Positions 1-11,838 of a stretch of DNA of 64,000 nucleotides are shown piece by piece. The notes beneath the pieces were generated by a model. That model made no database searches. It had not been told where the DNA came from and worked only from the letters and a program-made list of their open reading frames with translations. Numbering within the stretch: position 1 is the first letter of the stretch; the number at the start of each line of letters is the position of its first letter. The stretch lies in assembly GCA_024529925.1 (NCBI GenBank), contig JAFEUB010001475.1, positions 660,501-724,500 of the forward strand. Direction: 5' to 3'. A program made the translations under genes and the position numbers. Source of the stretch: Ophthalmolycus amberensis (taxonomy: Eukaryota; Chordata; Actinopteri; Perciformes; Zoarcidae).

Positions 1-553
1 TCTTCAAGCTTCCATGTCTCCAGTCAAATACTGATCATCCTGCTCTGTGTCTCTCTGTTCACTGTAAGATGAGAAGTGTGCCACAGGCCCTGACCCCCAG
101 AGTTATTTCTGCTGTGACCACATCTAAATCAACAGGTCTACAGATGGACCCCTGCTGTGTCATCCATACCAGTCAGAAAGTATTGGTATTGAGCTTTGTG
201 ACCTTCAGTGTCAGTCTGCAGAGACATGTTACATTACCACGTAACCTGGGAATGCCTGCGGTATGTTTCAAGCAAGGCTGAAGAAAACAGAACAGCAATT
301 CTTCAGTATGTTGAATAAAACATGGATGGATAAACCATGTTCCCTCCATTAACAAAGAAGCATTTCCAAGTGAGGAAACCAATCAGAAGAGGAGAACAGA
401 GTGGTGAAGATAAGGAGGCTGGTTCAATTATTTTATCAAACATCACTCCAAATATTTCGATGTAGCAGCCAAATATGACCACACACACTACATTAACTCC
501 TTCACACACATCACCGACTTGAAAATGTCGTTTTGCATCTCATGGTCATTTTG
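1..553. other. Intergenic, no gene seen
   Basis: Short ORFs on both strands overlap each other. None has a recognisable domain, splice context or codon pattern. I see no gene or repeat structure here. Confidence 0.5.
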
Positions 554-1388
554 GGTGTCTTTGTAGTCGTTTAGTTAGTGTCTCTTTGTAGTCGTTTAGT
601 TTCTCTTTGTAGTCGTTTAGTGTCTCTTTGTAGTCATTTAGTTTGTCTTTGTAGTCGTTTAGTGTCTCTTTGTAGTCGTTTAGGGTCTCTTTGTAGTCGT
701 TTAGTTTGTCTTTGTAGTCGTTTAGTGTCTCTTTGTAGTCGTTTAGTTTCTCTTTGTAGTCGTTTAGTGTCTCTTTGTAGTCGTTTAGTGTCTCTTTGTA
801 GTCGTTTAGTGTCTCTTTGTAGTCGTTTAGTTTCTCTTTGTAGTCGTTTAGGGTCTCTTTGTAGTCGTTTAGTTTGTCTTTGTAGTCGTTTAGGGTCTCT
901 TTCTAGTCGTTTAGTTTCTCTTTGTAGTCGTTTAGTGTCTCTTTGTAGTCGTTTAGTTTCTCTTTGTAGTCGTTTAGTTTCTCTTTGTAGTCGTTTAGTT
1001 TCTCTTTGTAGTCGTTTAGTTTCTCTTTGTAGTCGTTTAGTGTCTCTTTGTAGTCGTTTAGTCTCTCTTTGTAGTCGTTTAGGGTCTCTTTGTAGTCGTT
1101 TAGTTTCTCTTTGTAGTCGTTTAGTTTCTCTTTGTAGTCGTTTAGTGTCTCTTTGTAGTCGTTTAGGGTCTCTTTGTAGTCGTTTAGGGTCTCTTTGTAG
1201 TCGTTTAGTGTCTCTTTGTAGTCGTTTAGTGTCTCTGTGTAGTCGTTTAGTTTCTCTGTGTAGTCGTTTAGGGTCTCTTTGTAGTCGTTTAGTGTCTCTT
1301 TGTAGTCGTTTAGTGTCTCTTTGTAGTCGTTTAGTTTCTCTGTGTAGTCGTTTAGGGTCTCTTTGTAGTCGTTTAGTGTCTCTTTGTA
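554..1388. repeat. 21-bp minisatellite, about 39-40 units
   Basis: Tandem array whose unit contains TTTGTAGTCGTTTAG followed by a variable GTGTCTC, TTTCTC or GGGTCTC segment. The unit is 21 bp, a multiple of three, so one frame stays open on each strand. The plus strand reads a repeated SLCSRLV and the minus strand a repeated QRDTKRL. Unit variants (tgtc, ttc, ggtc, ttgtc) are interspersed, which suggests repeated local duplication. The open frames are a by-product of the period and are not called as genes. Confidence 0.95.
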
Positions 1389-2540
1389 AATGAAAACATG
1401 AAAACATGAATATATGAACCTGTGTATTATTTGAATAGCTTAGTATTAAATGCACATTAAAGAGGTATGTTTATACACGGTACTAGGCCCCTTTAATATA
1501 AAACACTATTTTATACAATATATATAGTCGGGGGTCCCTGCTCCATCTCTCTATCAGTTTGGGGGTCCTTGGCCTGAGGGTACAGTTGTCTTTAGAGGGT
1601 ACAGTTGGCTTTAGAGGGTACAGTTGTCTGTAATGAAATATTGAGCAGTGAACTTCAGGTATCACTTTTCCTCCAACAAAAAATTATTGCATATTTTGAA
1701 ATTACAATATGAATTTCAGCTCAGCAGTTAGATGAACGACAGATGTTATTATAACTTCCCGGCAGAGTGCTACGTTGCATGGTGGTGTGGTGGAGTTTAT
1801 GTATCATCAGTGTTTCGTTTGTTTTGACCACATCTGTGGCCTTTCAGTTAACAGGGTACTGTGACTTTCACTGAGGACGACTTCTCTCTACCTATCAACA
1901 TCTGAACACAACTCATGCACTGCAAGGTGACTGTTGAACTGTGGAGACGCCGTTCCCAAACTGTGGGTAAGACTTTGAACGACGATACAAACCTATGTGT
2001 AGTGTTTTACTGGACTATCTATCAAGAGAAATATAAATGATATATACATTTTGATACTTTTTTAAAATCCTCTGATCAACAAATGCATGTTGTGTTTAGG
2101 TGCTGGTGAAAATGCTATGAGATACATTTTTAACCAAAGCTAAACAAAATATTATGTGGAATTCTTGACATACACAAGTTGGGTTGTAATTCTTTGTGAA
2201 ATTGTCAAGGCAGGTGCCATTTTCATTTGAACAAATTCTCATATACCTCTAATAATCCTGTTTCCAGTGTGTCATGAACAGGTGTTCCTGCTGATTAATG
2301 CAGCGAGTCACACCTCTCTCTTTGAGCAGATACACTGCCAAACACAAAACAAGTGGGTTGCCATCACAAACAGGATGAAGGTGAAAATATTTTTACACAT
2401 ACTACCGTAGTTGGTTCTGACCAGATGCAAAAACGCAGTATGCAGAATTATGTGATAAGACTTCACAGAGAATAAAATTGTTCTGATGGGATTGAAATAG
2501 AACATTTACAGGTGAAGCATTCAAAGCATTTTAGAATAGA
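1389..2540. other. Intergenic, short tandem repeat only
   Basis: No gene is seen. Three copies of an 18-bp unit (GAGGGTACAGTTGTCTTTA-like) lie at about 1575-1630. The rest is AT-rich sequence without recognisable features. Confidence 0.5.
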
Positions 2541-2544
2541 ACTT

Positions 2545-2763
2545 ATACTATCTTGATCCCTTTAAGGGGGACATTTTTCTCTGCATTTGACCCATCCCTG
2601 TATATAGGGAGCAGTGGGCTGCCAATGACAGGCGCCCGGGGAGCCGGGGGTTCAGTGTATTGCTCAGGGACACTTCGACACGTGACTCGTCCCAGTCAGG
2701 GATCGAACCGTTGACCTTCCGGTTCACAGACGACCTCTTAACCCAGTGCGCCACGGTCGCCCC
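2545..2763 (-). mobile_element. tRNA-derived SINE
   Basis: On the minus strand the head reads GGGGCGACCGTGGCGCACTG. The A-box-like TGGCGCACTGGG is at 2742-2753 and the B box GGTTCGATCCC is at 2699-2709, spaced as in a tRNA gene. About 150 bp of tRNA-unrelated body follows. No acceptor stem closes, so this is a SINE and not a tRNA gene. Confidence 0.85.
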
Positions 2764-4780
2764 AAATGTAGCTAGACTTGATTCTCTGGGCTCATCAAGT
2801 TTCGAAGGAATGAAAATATATATATGTTAGTCTTCACATACGCTGAGATCACCATCATTGGTCCCCCCTTGGTCAGGGTGTTCAGCATAATCTAGGTGTT
2901 AGATCCTGGTCCTAACCCGGACCCGACACCCAAACCATAAAAACAGAATTCAGGCTTATTAGAATCAAGAACACAGCAGACATGACCTGAGACCTACAAC
3001 TGTACACAATTGTTGGCGAAAGTGTAGTATGTCAGAGAGGATTTCTATTTCTGTGGGGAGGAGAGAAGCTTCAGCCCAGTGTCACTACGACCTCTCAGAA
3101 CAATGCAAGACTATTAGCACAGAGTTGACCCAAGGAGGCAGCTCCTGTTCCCTGAAACTACTTGACAATATCAATAGACAATATTTGGGGGAGTTTTTCC
3201 TGTTCCGATGTGAGAGTCCTGGGACAGAGGATGTCGCATGTGTACAGATTGTAAATCCTTCTGAGGCTAATTTGTGATTTTGGACCATACAAAATAAATT
3301 GAACTGAATTGAACTGAATCAAGATGAAATAAAACTCACGATATTACATTTTCTTCTACATTCTCCTCTTTTGTCTTGACACTAAAGGTTGTTTCTCACC
3401 AATGGCATGTGAACATATGTGGTTTCCCCCTGGTTCTGAGAGAGAGAAGGTGAAATCTCACCTGTTGGATGTAAATGAATGTCCTCTGATTCATCTCAAA
3501 TCAGACTTCTACAGAGAAGATATAGTCAAATACCCATTTTCCACCAAAATGAGTGCTCATTTACAGGAAAACCTGCTCAAAAAAGGTGATAGACTCCTTT
3601 CCTTTTGTGAGTATGCCGTGCTGTTCTGTTTTTTTGCTGGTGTGTCACGTAGTAAACAGTGAAAATGTTACTGTGGTGATTTTTGGAAAAATGGAAAGAC
3701 TAACAAAGACAGTTATTATTTTCTGTTGAGTTTGAATGAAGCGTGTTTTAAAATGTGTGAGGTAAAATGACTGTTGGTGGCTTTGAGGAGAGCATATTAA
3801 CTTTGTGTTTTGGACATTAATAAATAAATAATATCCAATAAAAATCCATTTCATATTCACTTTAACGCCCGTCACATAAAAGGGGCAGATTCAGATATGT
3901 CGGACAACAGTCCTTTGGTGTAAAAGCTAACTAGGAGCGTAGCCGATTTTAAACTAACAACGTACTGTACGTATAACACAGTACCACAATCTGAGATGAA
4001 GATAATAACAAGGTTACAGGGGGACAAGGTTTTTGTTTGTCATTGTACGACATGGTTGCACAACATAATTTAGATTGCAGTCCCAATTTGCGACATAGGA
4101 AATAAAACAAAACAAAGTCTGTGGTGCACCCGTAAGTTGGACGAAGTGACCCTTTAACTTTCAACATTCAACACACAATGTTCTTGAGCATCAGTTGAGA
4201 ACCAAAGCAGGATGACAGAGAACGTCACTGCTCAGCACACAGTGTTCAAACCGAGCTTCTCTTCCGAGTGGGACCTCTGTCACAACGCTGCAGCAGAAGC
4301 TTTTCAGCGGGTTTGCAAGTCATTGACAAACCGAACATTATTGACAAAGGCACACAAAGGGTCAGTGTCACCGTGACGACGGGCGGAGTGGAAAGTTTCC
4401 TCTAGATGCCCCGTACACACTGCTGCTTGTTGTCAGCTTACACACACGGCAGCACAACCTGCATTTATCCTTCCAGCTGGAGCATGGAGCGCTGGGATCA
4501 GTGGCGGAACTTTGAGTCACAGTAAACATTATGGATGTCAATATTGATGGTGCTCTATGGATGTTAAAATGTCAAGAGAGGCTCCTTAATGATGTCCCTT
4601 ATGGACTGCTCTAAGGGCCACATCAGTGTAAACAATGCATATTAATGTGAGGAGTTATGGTTAAGAGTCTTATCGGCCCTTTCCCTTCATGGCTTTACTG
4701 GTGCATTTAGCATCAGTGCTTTGACTCCACTGTCCAACGACTGTCTGCCGTATAGCTCAACTATCCCACAGGAAATGACT
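2764..4780. other. Intergenic; LINE/SINE-like 3' tail near 3.3 kb
   Basis: No gene is supported. An 82-codon plus-strand ORF at 3029-3277 has no recognised domain. It is followed at 3288-3320 by an AAATAAATTGAACTGAATTG-type tail, typical of fish LINE or SINE 3' ends, so the ORF probably lies inside a decayed retroposon. The sequence beyond about 4.7 kb, next to the slc29a3 stop, may include its 3' UTR. Confidence 0.4.
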
Positions 4781-4801
4781 GTTTATTGCTCAACAGCCTG
4801 G

Positions 4802-7800
4802 TCAGATGTAGTGCACAATAAGCACGGAGAAAGCCGATCCCACAGCCAGTCCCAGAGTGAGAAAGAAGGCCATGACCACTCCTGTGGCCTCTGCCAGCTC
4901 CCGGGGTACGACCTTAGGGCCGTAGATCATTGGCAGAGTGCCGAGGTAGCCATTGGTGAGGCCCAGCAGGCAGTTGAAGACCACGGGGTACACGTCGTTG
5001 GCGAAAAGCACAGTGTGGAGGTGGTCCCTTGGCTGGTAGTTGCAGAACATCAGAAGTGGCACCATGACGGAGCGACACAGCACCAGCACAGGCAGGACTC
5101 GACTGGTGGGACCAGGGACCTGCAGCCAGGCTGAGGCCTGCCTGCCACAGAAGTCCGCTACATTGTACAGGAGGAAGCTGGTGAGGGGCACAAAATAAGT
5201 GGTCGCCCAGGGGCTGCCGCTGTCTTTGTTGACTGACTGGATTCCCGAAGACACTGCGGAGAACACCATGATGGAGACGCAGAAGACGCTCAGGCCGAGC
5301 ACCCACGTCTTCCTGAGGATGGGCTGCAGTGGTGGGACGGCGACTCTGCTCCCCCCTCGCTCGTCACCCCTGAACTGGTGCATGCTGCTGCCTGCATGTA
5401 GTATCTAGGAAGAAGAGCAGCAAGTGACTCGTACAACTAAAATCTCGAAAAATCTTTCACTATTAAAACTAAAAGTATTGAACCTGTCCCCTAATCACTA
5501 GTTTTATCATTAGATTGTAATAATGCTGTCCTAAAGGGTATTTTTCAACCCTATTTTCCCATTTTTTTGTTTAACTGACTAATAAAGACCACTATTTCTG
5601 AGGCGAGAGCGCTGCATATGGCAGATGCCACACGGGCTGCAGTGTAATCATTTTGGGGTAATTTGGCACCATCAGTGTACGTCCACTGACGGGCTCTGAT
5701 TCTGGAAGGAGTCTCGCTCGAGGAGATGTCTTGACCTGAAATCTCGTGATGTGACGTGTTGCCGGTGAAAAGGCGAGTTGACAGCCAGGCAGAGTTCGTG
5801 GTGTTGGGGTACAGAGATCGTAGCTCAGCGTTTTAAGATATTCAATGTCAGAGCTGCGTATTTAGATGATTTTGAGAATGTTTGAATTTGCTGTGACACT
5901 ATGCCCACAGAAGGAAAATAAGTGATATAAAGACTGGGACCTTTTGCTGCCTCAAACCTTTTATTTCTCTGCAGCGTCCTTTCCATAACGTCATGAACGT
6001 ATAATAACAGAGCCTGTCAGTGGCAAAACAAGCACTTTCAGTGCTAGTGACCATCAAACAGTATCTGCAAAATCAAAATGCACAAACCCAATAACTGGAA
6101 TAGGTAAGGTTATGTATTACAATGAATATTAAATAATTTGACCCCACTTTGTGTAGGATCTGAACACTTCTACCGTTGGCACCATCTGGTGGTGGTGGGA
6201 GGAATGACACTGTGGCAGATAGAATGCACACAGCTTAACTGATCTATAGTGTTCAGATTCAGATGAACGTAAATGTTACATGACAAGGGAAAGGTGTAAT
6301 CTTAACCTATATTTGTAATATTAGAATGCAGGGTGATGGGTGATGAAAGTATCTGTATTGGAACCATAACATCTTTGGCTGCTATACCGACCTTGAATAT
6401 GCCAGCTTTGGCAGCAGCAGATATGCGATGATGCAGAGCAGGATGAAGACGTCGGCTGTCAGGAAATAGACCAGAGCGCTGTCTGTCACATCCTTCGCCA
6501 CTGCCAGGTCCACTATCGATGCTACTGCACTCAGCGTGCCTCCCATGCCCTGGCCTGAGACAAGAAAGGACCTCCGCTAATGTATTGTGCAGTCAGTTCA
6601 AAAGAGACATACATCACATTATTTCATCAGTAAACCCTTAACGAAGCTGCTAAATAGTGCATATTTAGGACATTTGTACAATGGTAATGTATAAAGACAA
6701 TATGACCTGAAGGAGAGCCGTACCTGATATAAGAGCCTGAGAAATCCTCATGGGGAAATACCCACTGATCCCGAACACGCTGCCGGAGAAGAGGTTGGAC
6801 GCTCCGCTGACCACGGCCACACTGGCCATTGTGCCGATAAAGAAATCCGTCCTGCAGTCCGACACGTCCACCTTCACCAGCACCGTGGTCACCACAAACA
6901 CCAGCAGGATGACGAAGAGAGAGGACAGGATCCACACGTTTGAAGATAACCTACCAGCGCCACATACAGGGACAAGGCAGGAGTGCATCAAAGATCGGTC
7001 GATCAACTTAAACACAAACAGAAGCACATGTTTGGTGCTGTGGGACAGTAAGCCATTAATTATCCACACATGTGTTCTGCTGCAGGGGTGCTGTTCAAAA
7101 TGACAATCTACAAGGGCCTTGATAGGACAAATGTGACACTGTTAACACCCAAACATACAGAGACAAAGAACCATGTGAAATGAATGTACTTTGGTGTGTG
7201 TGTGAGTGAGAGAGAGAATTGACCTGTTAACTAGGACATAGTTGAGTATCAGACACAGCACAGAGGGAACCGTGGAGGCAATGGCCAGATAGCTTTCAAA
7301 GTATTCCTGTAAATAGTTAGTGAAAAGACAAAACATTTAAATTCGCTTGAATAGAAGACCACGCCCTCACATAGTGTCTCACACGACATGCAACAATCCT
7401 TATCTCTGCCCTGGTCCCTGTCAAATAAAATCAAGCATTAATCTCACAATAGCAGAAATCTATAGAATTCCTCCATCCTTGAAACAAAGGAAGCAGATCC
7501 CCCCCGTACCCCTCTAGGCCTTCATCTTAGTTACCCTCAACGAGCGTCTTGGCGTTTCTAATTGTGTGGCGATGGATTCCTTTCAGACATGTGATAGGAC
7601 ACTCAGTCCTCACGTCTGTCACAGGACCGTGTTGTTGAGTGTTGTTGCTCAGTTTGTAGAGCCAGTAGTGTTTGGCTGTTATGAAGAAGTTCCAGGGCAG
7701 CAGGGAGCCGATGCCCATCAGAAAGAAGATGATATACACCAAGCAGTACGAGTCATCTGGACTGTAGCGCATGGCCAGGGGCACTGAGGAATGTTTGGGC

Positions 7801-7922
7801 GGGAGTGATACAGAGGAACTCTGGTCCTCGCTCTCCTCATCCTCAGACACATGGTGGTTGCCCAGAGCAGTCGGAACATAGGAGGAGTTCAGGTTGGGCT
7901 GCAAGGGCTCTGTGTCGTCCAT
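4802..7922 (-). CDS. slc29a3: Equilibrative nucleoside transporter 3 (SLC29A3/ENT3)
   Basis: ENT3 moves nucleosides across late endosomal/lysosomal and mitochondrial membranes. Five coding exons are visible: 7614-7922, 7224-7306, 6724-6950, 6392 or 6388-6554, and 4802-5404 (stop 4802-4804). The predicted length is about 462 aa, close to the family's roughly 475. The acidic N-terminal tail precedes TM1. ENT signatures include GIGSLLPWNFFITAKHYW in exon 1, FESYLAIASTVPS in exon 2, SGASNLFSGSVFG and FPMRISQALISG in exon 3, and LCGRQ-like FCGRQ, QVPGP and GPKVVPRELAEATGVVM in the last exon. The start is the ATG at 7922 in good context (AAAATGG); an in-frame ATG at 7940 also exists. The nearest AATAAA on this strand is at 4782-4787, only 15 bp past the stop. 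The exon 4/5 junction is odd: the donor that gives the family-like RYYM sequence breaks the frame, while a GTATAG donor 4 bp further keeps it. Confidence 0.93.
5520..6060. repeat. MITE-like dispersed repeat in slc29a3 intron 4
   Basis: The segment ending TGTCAGTGGCAAAACAAGCA (about 6014-6033) resembles the end of a second segment at the right edge of the window (about 63875-63895). Both are associated with text of the type 'GGGTATTTTTCAACCCTATTTTCCC' or 'CTGGATCATATTTCCCCATG'. This suggests a short dispersed element. Its ends are not defined. Confidence 0.4.
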
Positions 7923-8891
7923 TTTCACGGATACTCTCAAAGTACAGACGAGAGAGAATAGGGAAGATTGGGGTTGAACACGAAGACAGGAAGTGTTGAA
8001 AAATAAAGCTGTGAAGAAGAGGAAGAAAGAAAAAACAAGTTCATAAAATCACAAATAATAATGGTATTGTAATAAGTGGGCTTGTATGATGCTTACGTTT
8101 ACTTGTGCTTGTCCGGAAAGGAAAAGACACACTACTTGTTGTGGAGCCATATTCTGGAGAGATCTCTGTGTTGCAGCTGGAAGAGACCATTCCAATTGTC
8201 CAGATCCTGACATGCTGCAATGCAAATAGTCACGTTTCACCCCGAGGATTATCATTCATTGGAATCAGTTGGCAGCAGTGTGTGAACGTGAACCCACTGC
8301 TCTCCTGCAGCAGGAGTCTGTCCTGGGCTTGCATGACTGGAGTCAGGGTTTGGCAAATCCCACGAACGGAGGCATTCTTCAAAGTTAAATGCTTCATCGC
8401 ATACATTCAACTAATTCAGCATTTACCACGAATCATTTCTTACATGTGATTGTGATAACTACAGTTTCATCTCACACCTGCACGCGTCCCATTTCTGCCA
8501 CAGACAGAAACAGAAAAAAAACTGACTTTCACCAGCACCACTTGCGTTCACAATGGGATGTTGTTGGTGAAACTATTTAAGGAGGTTAAAGGAAGGCTGA
8601 CATGACAAAACAATGCTGACCTTGCATCCTAAAAGCATCACGTGTGCCACTAATAAGGAACCAATAATCACATGACGAAAACCAATTTCACGGACGTCAG
8701 GCTATACTGGGCTGTTCATTCTGGTCAAGTTTTATTTGTTACGTGCGGACACGGCTGTAAACAAGCAAACAGTATTTTAGCTAAATCTGAATCCCAGCCT
8801 TGTACAAGTTATCTACAAACGGAGCAGTTGGTTAGCCAACTGCTCCGACCCGTGGGTGATGTTGGGCTCATTAAATAAAAGATAAACATAC

Positions 8892-9030
8892 CTCACAGTT
8901 GCACCTCCCTGACTGCTGCTCCTGTGTTTTCTACAAGTGTTAGACTGACACAAACTTCCATATCACAGCAAACTTCATTTCTGGTCAGCTGACAGCAGCA
9001 ACCACAATACCCATTCCGGCACGAATCCTT
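8892..9030 (-). promoter_or_regulatory. slc29a3: Probable slc29a3 5' UTR exon and promoter region
   Basis: A consensus donor (GTGAG|GTATGT, exon end at 8892) lies about 1 kb upstream of the coding start, on the same strand. A matching acceptor could be the pyrimidine-rich stretch just before 7940. ETS-type ACCGGAAG (9215-9222) and a second CCGGAA core on the other strand (9233-9238) lie a little upstream, as in housekeeping promoters without a TATA box. The transcription start itself is not visible. Confidence 0.45.
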
Positions 9031-9294
9031 CAGACTAAAAGCTCTCTCTTCACAAATCTGGACCAGTTTGATTTAAAAACGTATATTCTACCCAATAACA
9101 ACACAACTTGCATTTACGCGATACTGATTATAGCCCAGGCCCGAGCTTTGTATTTTAAAATAAACACAAATCTTAAAAATAATTCACGCTATTATTCGGA
9201 AAGCCAACCCACATACCGGAAGCTTGGTTATTTTCCGGTTGTAAAATAAAAGCACCTATTTACAAATTTACCTTATTTCTATGTTCTTATGTTA

Positions 9295-9416
9295 GACCCC
9301 AGAGGTATACTTTTTGACAAAAAGTATACCTCTAGGGTCAACTCTGGGGTCAGCATGCAAAGTTATTTTGGATATGACAAAAAGTTTTTGTCATATCCAA
9401 AATAACTTTGCATGCT
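9295..9416. repeat. Two adjacent near-perfect palindromes
   Basis: Palindrome 1 has 15-bp arms at 9301-9315 and 9319-9333 with a 3-nt loop. A further GACCCCAGAG/CTCTGGGGTC pair lies outside it. Palindrome 2 has perfect 32-bp arms at 9352-9383 and 9385-9416 around a single base. A transcript would form a 65-nt hairpin. No coding sequence is involved. Confidence 0.9.
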
Positions 9417-9989
9417 TTATTCTATCATCCAATTTTTTCATTACTTTGTCAATCAATTTGTCCTTAGTTACTTTATAACATTGATGCTGCCTATGCAGTT
9501 TTAATAAATGGAACTATTTATTGAGCTCGAGTTCGCCATGTGTCCCAATTTTAAGTATCAGCTTTTTACCCGGTTTTTATCACCTAAACTTGGTTAAAGC
9601 CAAATGAATACTGTGAGCTGGTTGAATTATGCTAGTTTTGATTTGCCAAGGCCATGTGGCCAAGGTGTCTTGCAATTTTTAACATAATTTTATATGCAGT
9701 CCAGTATCTATTATCTATTTCTTCAGCTTTGACTCACAAAGTGGTCAACATTTGTGATCCAGAGCCAGTTGTCTTTACTGTTATTTAATAACCTCCCAAA
9801 ACCAATCCATGTTTTAATTGTTCAAAGGTTCAAAGGTTCAAAGGTTCCCAAAACCAATCCATGCTTTAATTTGTCAATTTTCTGAATTTACAGCCTCCAT
9901 TGTACTGACCTTTGATAGGATTGTCATTACTGCCGATTTAAATATTCTTTCGAATTACATGACCGTTGAATTCAAAGCCATGCTTGAAA

Positions 9990-10635
9990 ACATAGAGTCA
10001 TAGAGTATGCCATGAAAGTCTTGAGAGTAGTATATCACAAAAAAGTCATAGTATAGTATGACTATAAAATTCTTTTAAAAGTATTTTTTTAGCATGTCGA
10101 ACTAGGTCATACTACAGTATTTCAATAAAGTCATAAAAAGTCATAGTGTAGCATGTCGAAAGAAGTTATTAAAAACTTTTTAATTACTTTTTTCGACATG
10201 CTATACTATGACTTTTTTGGAACTTTTTTCGACATGCTGTACTATGTCGAAAAAAGTCATAAAACACAATAATTTATGCACTTTTTGTTTCAACTCACCT
10301 GAAAACCCTGTTAGTTTTAGTTAGAACATGAGGTAGAGGTGCTTCAGCCTCTTGTGGCCAAAAGTATTTCATTTTATTTCATTTAAAAAGTCATAGTATA
10401 CTATGTAAAAAAAGTCAAAGTAAATTATGCTATCAAAAATTCATGGTAAGGTCACAGTATAGTATATAGTGTAGTATATCATAAACATCAGACATTTTTG
10501 TCACAAGAAAAGTTATCGTATTGTATGCCATCCAAAAGTTATAGTACAGTATGCCATAAATATTAAGTCTTAGCGTAGAATGTAATAAAAAGTCATACAA
10601 ACATAAATGTATTGTAACTCATAAAAAGTCATGCC
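9990..10635. repeat. AT-rich satellite-like array (TCATAGTATAGTATG family)
   Basis: Many degenerate copies of AAAAAGTCATAGTATAGYATG and its reverse complement. Arms at about 10137-10175 and 10180-10215 form a large inverted repeat around ATGTCGAAA/TTTCGACAT. Unit spacing is irregular. Similar arrays are common in fish genomes. I see no gene. Confidence 0.7.
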
Positions 10636-10639
10636 ATTA

Positions 10640-10735
10640 AAATGAATAGCAACAACTTCTTGAAACTAAACAAAGATAAAACTGAAATACTCGTATTTGG
10701 TCCCTATTGTCACTACCTACCTCAAAAGTATGTGA
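10640..10735 (+). mobile_element. L2-type LINE reverse transcriptase fragment
   Basis: The plus-strand translation contains NNFLKLNKDKTEILVFGP. It closely parallels QNFLQLNKDKTEVIVFGT in the intact LINE at 28650-32074. Only about 30 codons remain, without termini. It is a decayed fragment. Confidence 0.7.
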
Positions 10736-10741
10736 CAAAAG

Positions 10742-11190
10742 CAGTGGCGGGCCGTGCATTTTATACCTGGGCCTTCACTGCTGTTTTACCACCTAATAAT
10801 CTCAATGACATTATCTCATGATGACGCCACAGCTACGGTTATTTGTTTCTAGGTGTGTAACATCACGTATTCATTTTAAACTGTTCGGTACAAGGCTTAC
10901 AAACCGAACAATAATACTGGTGCATTTGGAAAATGCAGAAGCTTAAATTGTGGTAAATATAACGTTTTCGGTGGACACCGGTCTGTCTGTCTGTTTAGTT
11001 TCCGGGTCAGCGTCTGACCCCGGAAGCAAAACAAAACACAACTGAGGCGCATATGTTCTGCGAGGCTACCACAAACTCGCGCTACATTCTCCCCGCAACG
11101 TTTAGGCAGCTGTTCCCTACTGATTCAAACAGGGCTAAGCAATCACCACACAATCCCCATTTCTCCAGACCATAAGTCTGTATTGTGTCA
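10742..11190 (+). mobile_element. hAT-like element, left end (non-autonomous or truncated)
   Basis: It starts CAGTGGCGGGCCGTGCATTT and continues TACCTGGGCCTTCACTGCTG, nearly identical to the left end of the element at 42187. The right terminus is not identified. ERV1 is inserted at 11190/11191, within or just beyond it. Confidence 0.55.
11187..11190. repeat. ERV1 target-site duplication, left copy (GTCA)
   Basis: GTCA immediately precedes the TG of the 5' LTR, and GTCA follows the CA of the 3' LTR at 20809-20812. A 4-bp duplication fits integration by a retroviral integrase. Confidence 0.85.
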
Positions 11191-11820
11191 TGTAAATAAA
11201 ATATACATTCATTCAATGTTAAACACAGCTTATACGCGGATATGTGAGTTCTAGTGCAAGAAGGTCAAAAACCCCAGGCGGGGCACTCTAGCGCTCGCCT
11301 GAACAAAGTGGAAATACTAGAACTCTGAAGGATAGCTTTTGCCCCAGTTAAATGTCACAGAGCCTTACAGAGAACCAGATTCAACCGCCAGCTCCATCTT
11401 AGAGATAGAGAGAAGGCGCCCTAGCATATCTGGCGCCTAGCTTATCTAGTCGGCCGAACATAACAATATGCTGTTACATCAACATGCATACATACTGACG
11501 TACCAGAGAAGGCGGTCCCAGGACGTGAGCCAGTGTGGGCGGAGATGCCCAGAGCTCCATCCAGGACGCTGACAGCTAAACACAGCTCCGCCTGCAACTT
11601 TGATTTAACCAATAGGCTTCCATCCGAAGAACCTATACCCCGCTTGCGCTCCCTGTCAAAGCGCCTTTTTTGTTTACTTTTGCTTTAGGTCCGTGCACGT
11701 ATTACTGCTGGACATAATACTTCTGTTACAAATAAACCTTATTGCTTGAATTGAGCTAAACGCCTCGACCTAAGTCTGTTCACCTGAGTTTTCTCCTCAA
11801 CATGAGTTTTATTCACAACA
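11191..11820 (+). repeat. ERV1 5' LTR
   Basis: Runs TGTAAATAAA...TTCACAACA. CCAAT is at 11609-11613 and a polyadenylation signal AATAAA at 11731-11736. The R-U5-like end (from about GCTGGACATAATACTTCTGT) is closely shared with ERV2, while U3 is much more diverged between the two proviruses. Confidence 0.95.
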
Positions 11821-11838
11821 TGGTAGCAGAGGATGGTT
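11821..11838 (+). other. ERV1 primer-binding site, initiator tRNA-Met
   Basis: TGGTAGCAGAGGATGGTT directly abuts the LTR. It is complementary to the 18-nt 3' end of vertebrate initiator tRNA-Met. This is where minus-strand cDNA synthesis would start. Confidence 0.9.

Noticed and set aside
554..1388. CRISPR-like regular repeats
   Set aside because: Units are contiguous with no unique spacers, in a vertebrate genome. It is a minisatellite.
578..1455. Long ORFs on both strands
   Set aside because: They are produced by the 21-bp period of the minisatellite, with no start context, domain or non-repeat coding sequence.
2699..2763. tRNA gene on the minus strand
   Set aside because: A and B boxes are present but no acceptor stem closes and a SINE body follows.
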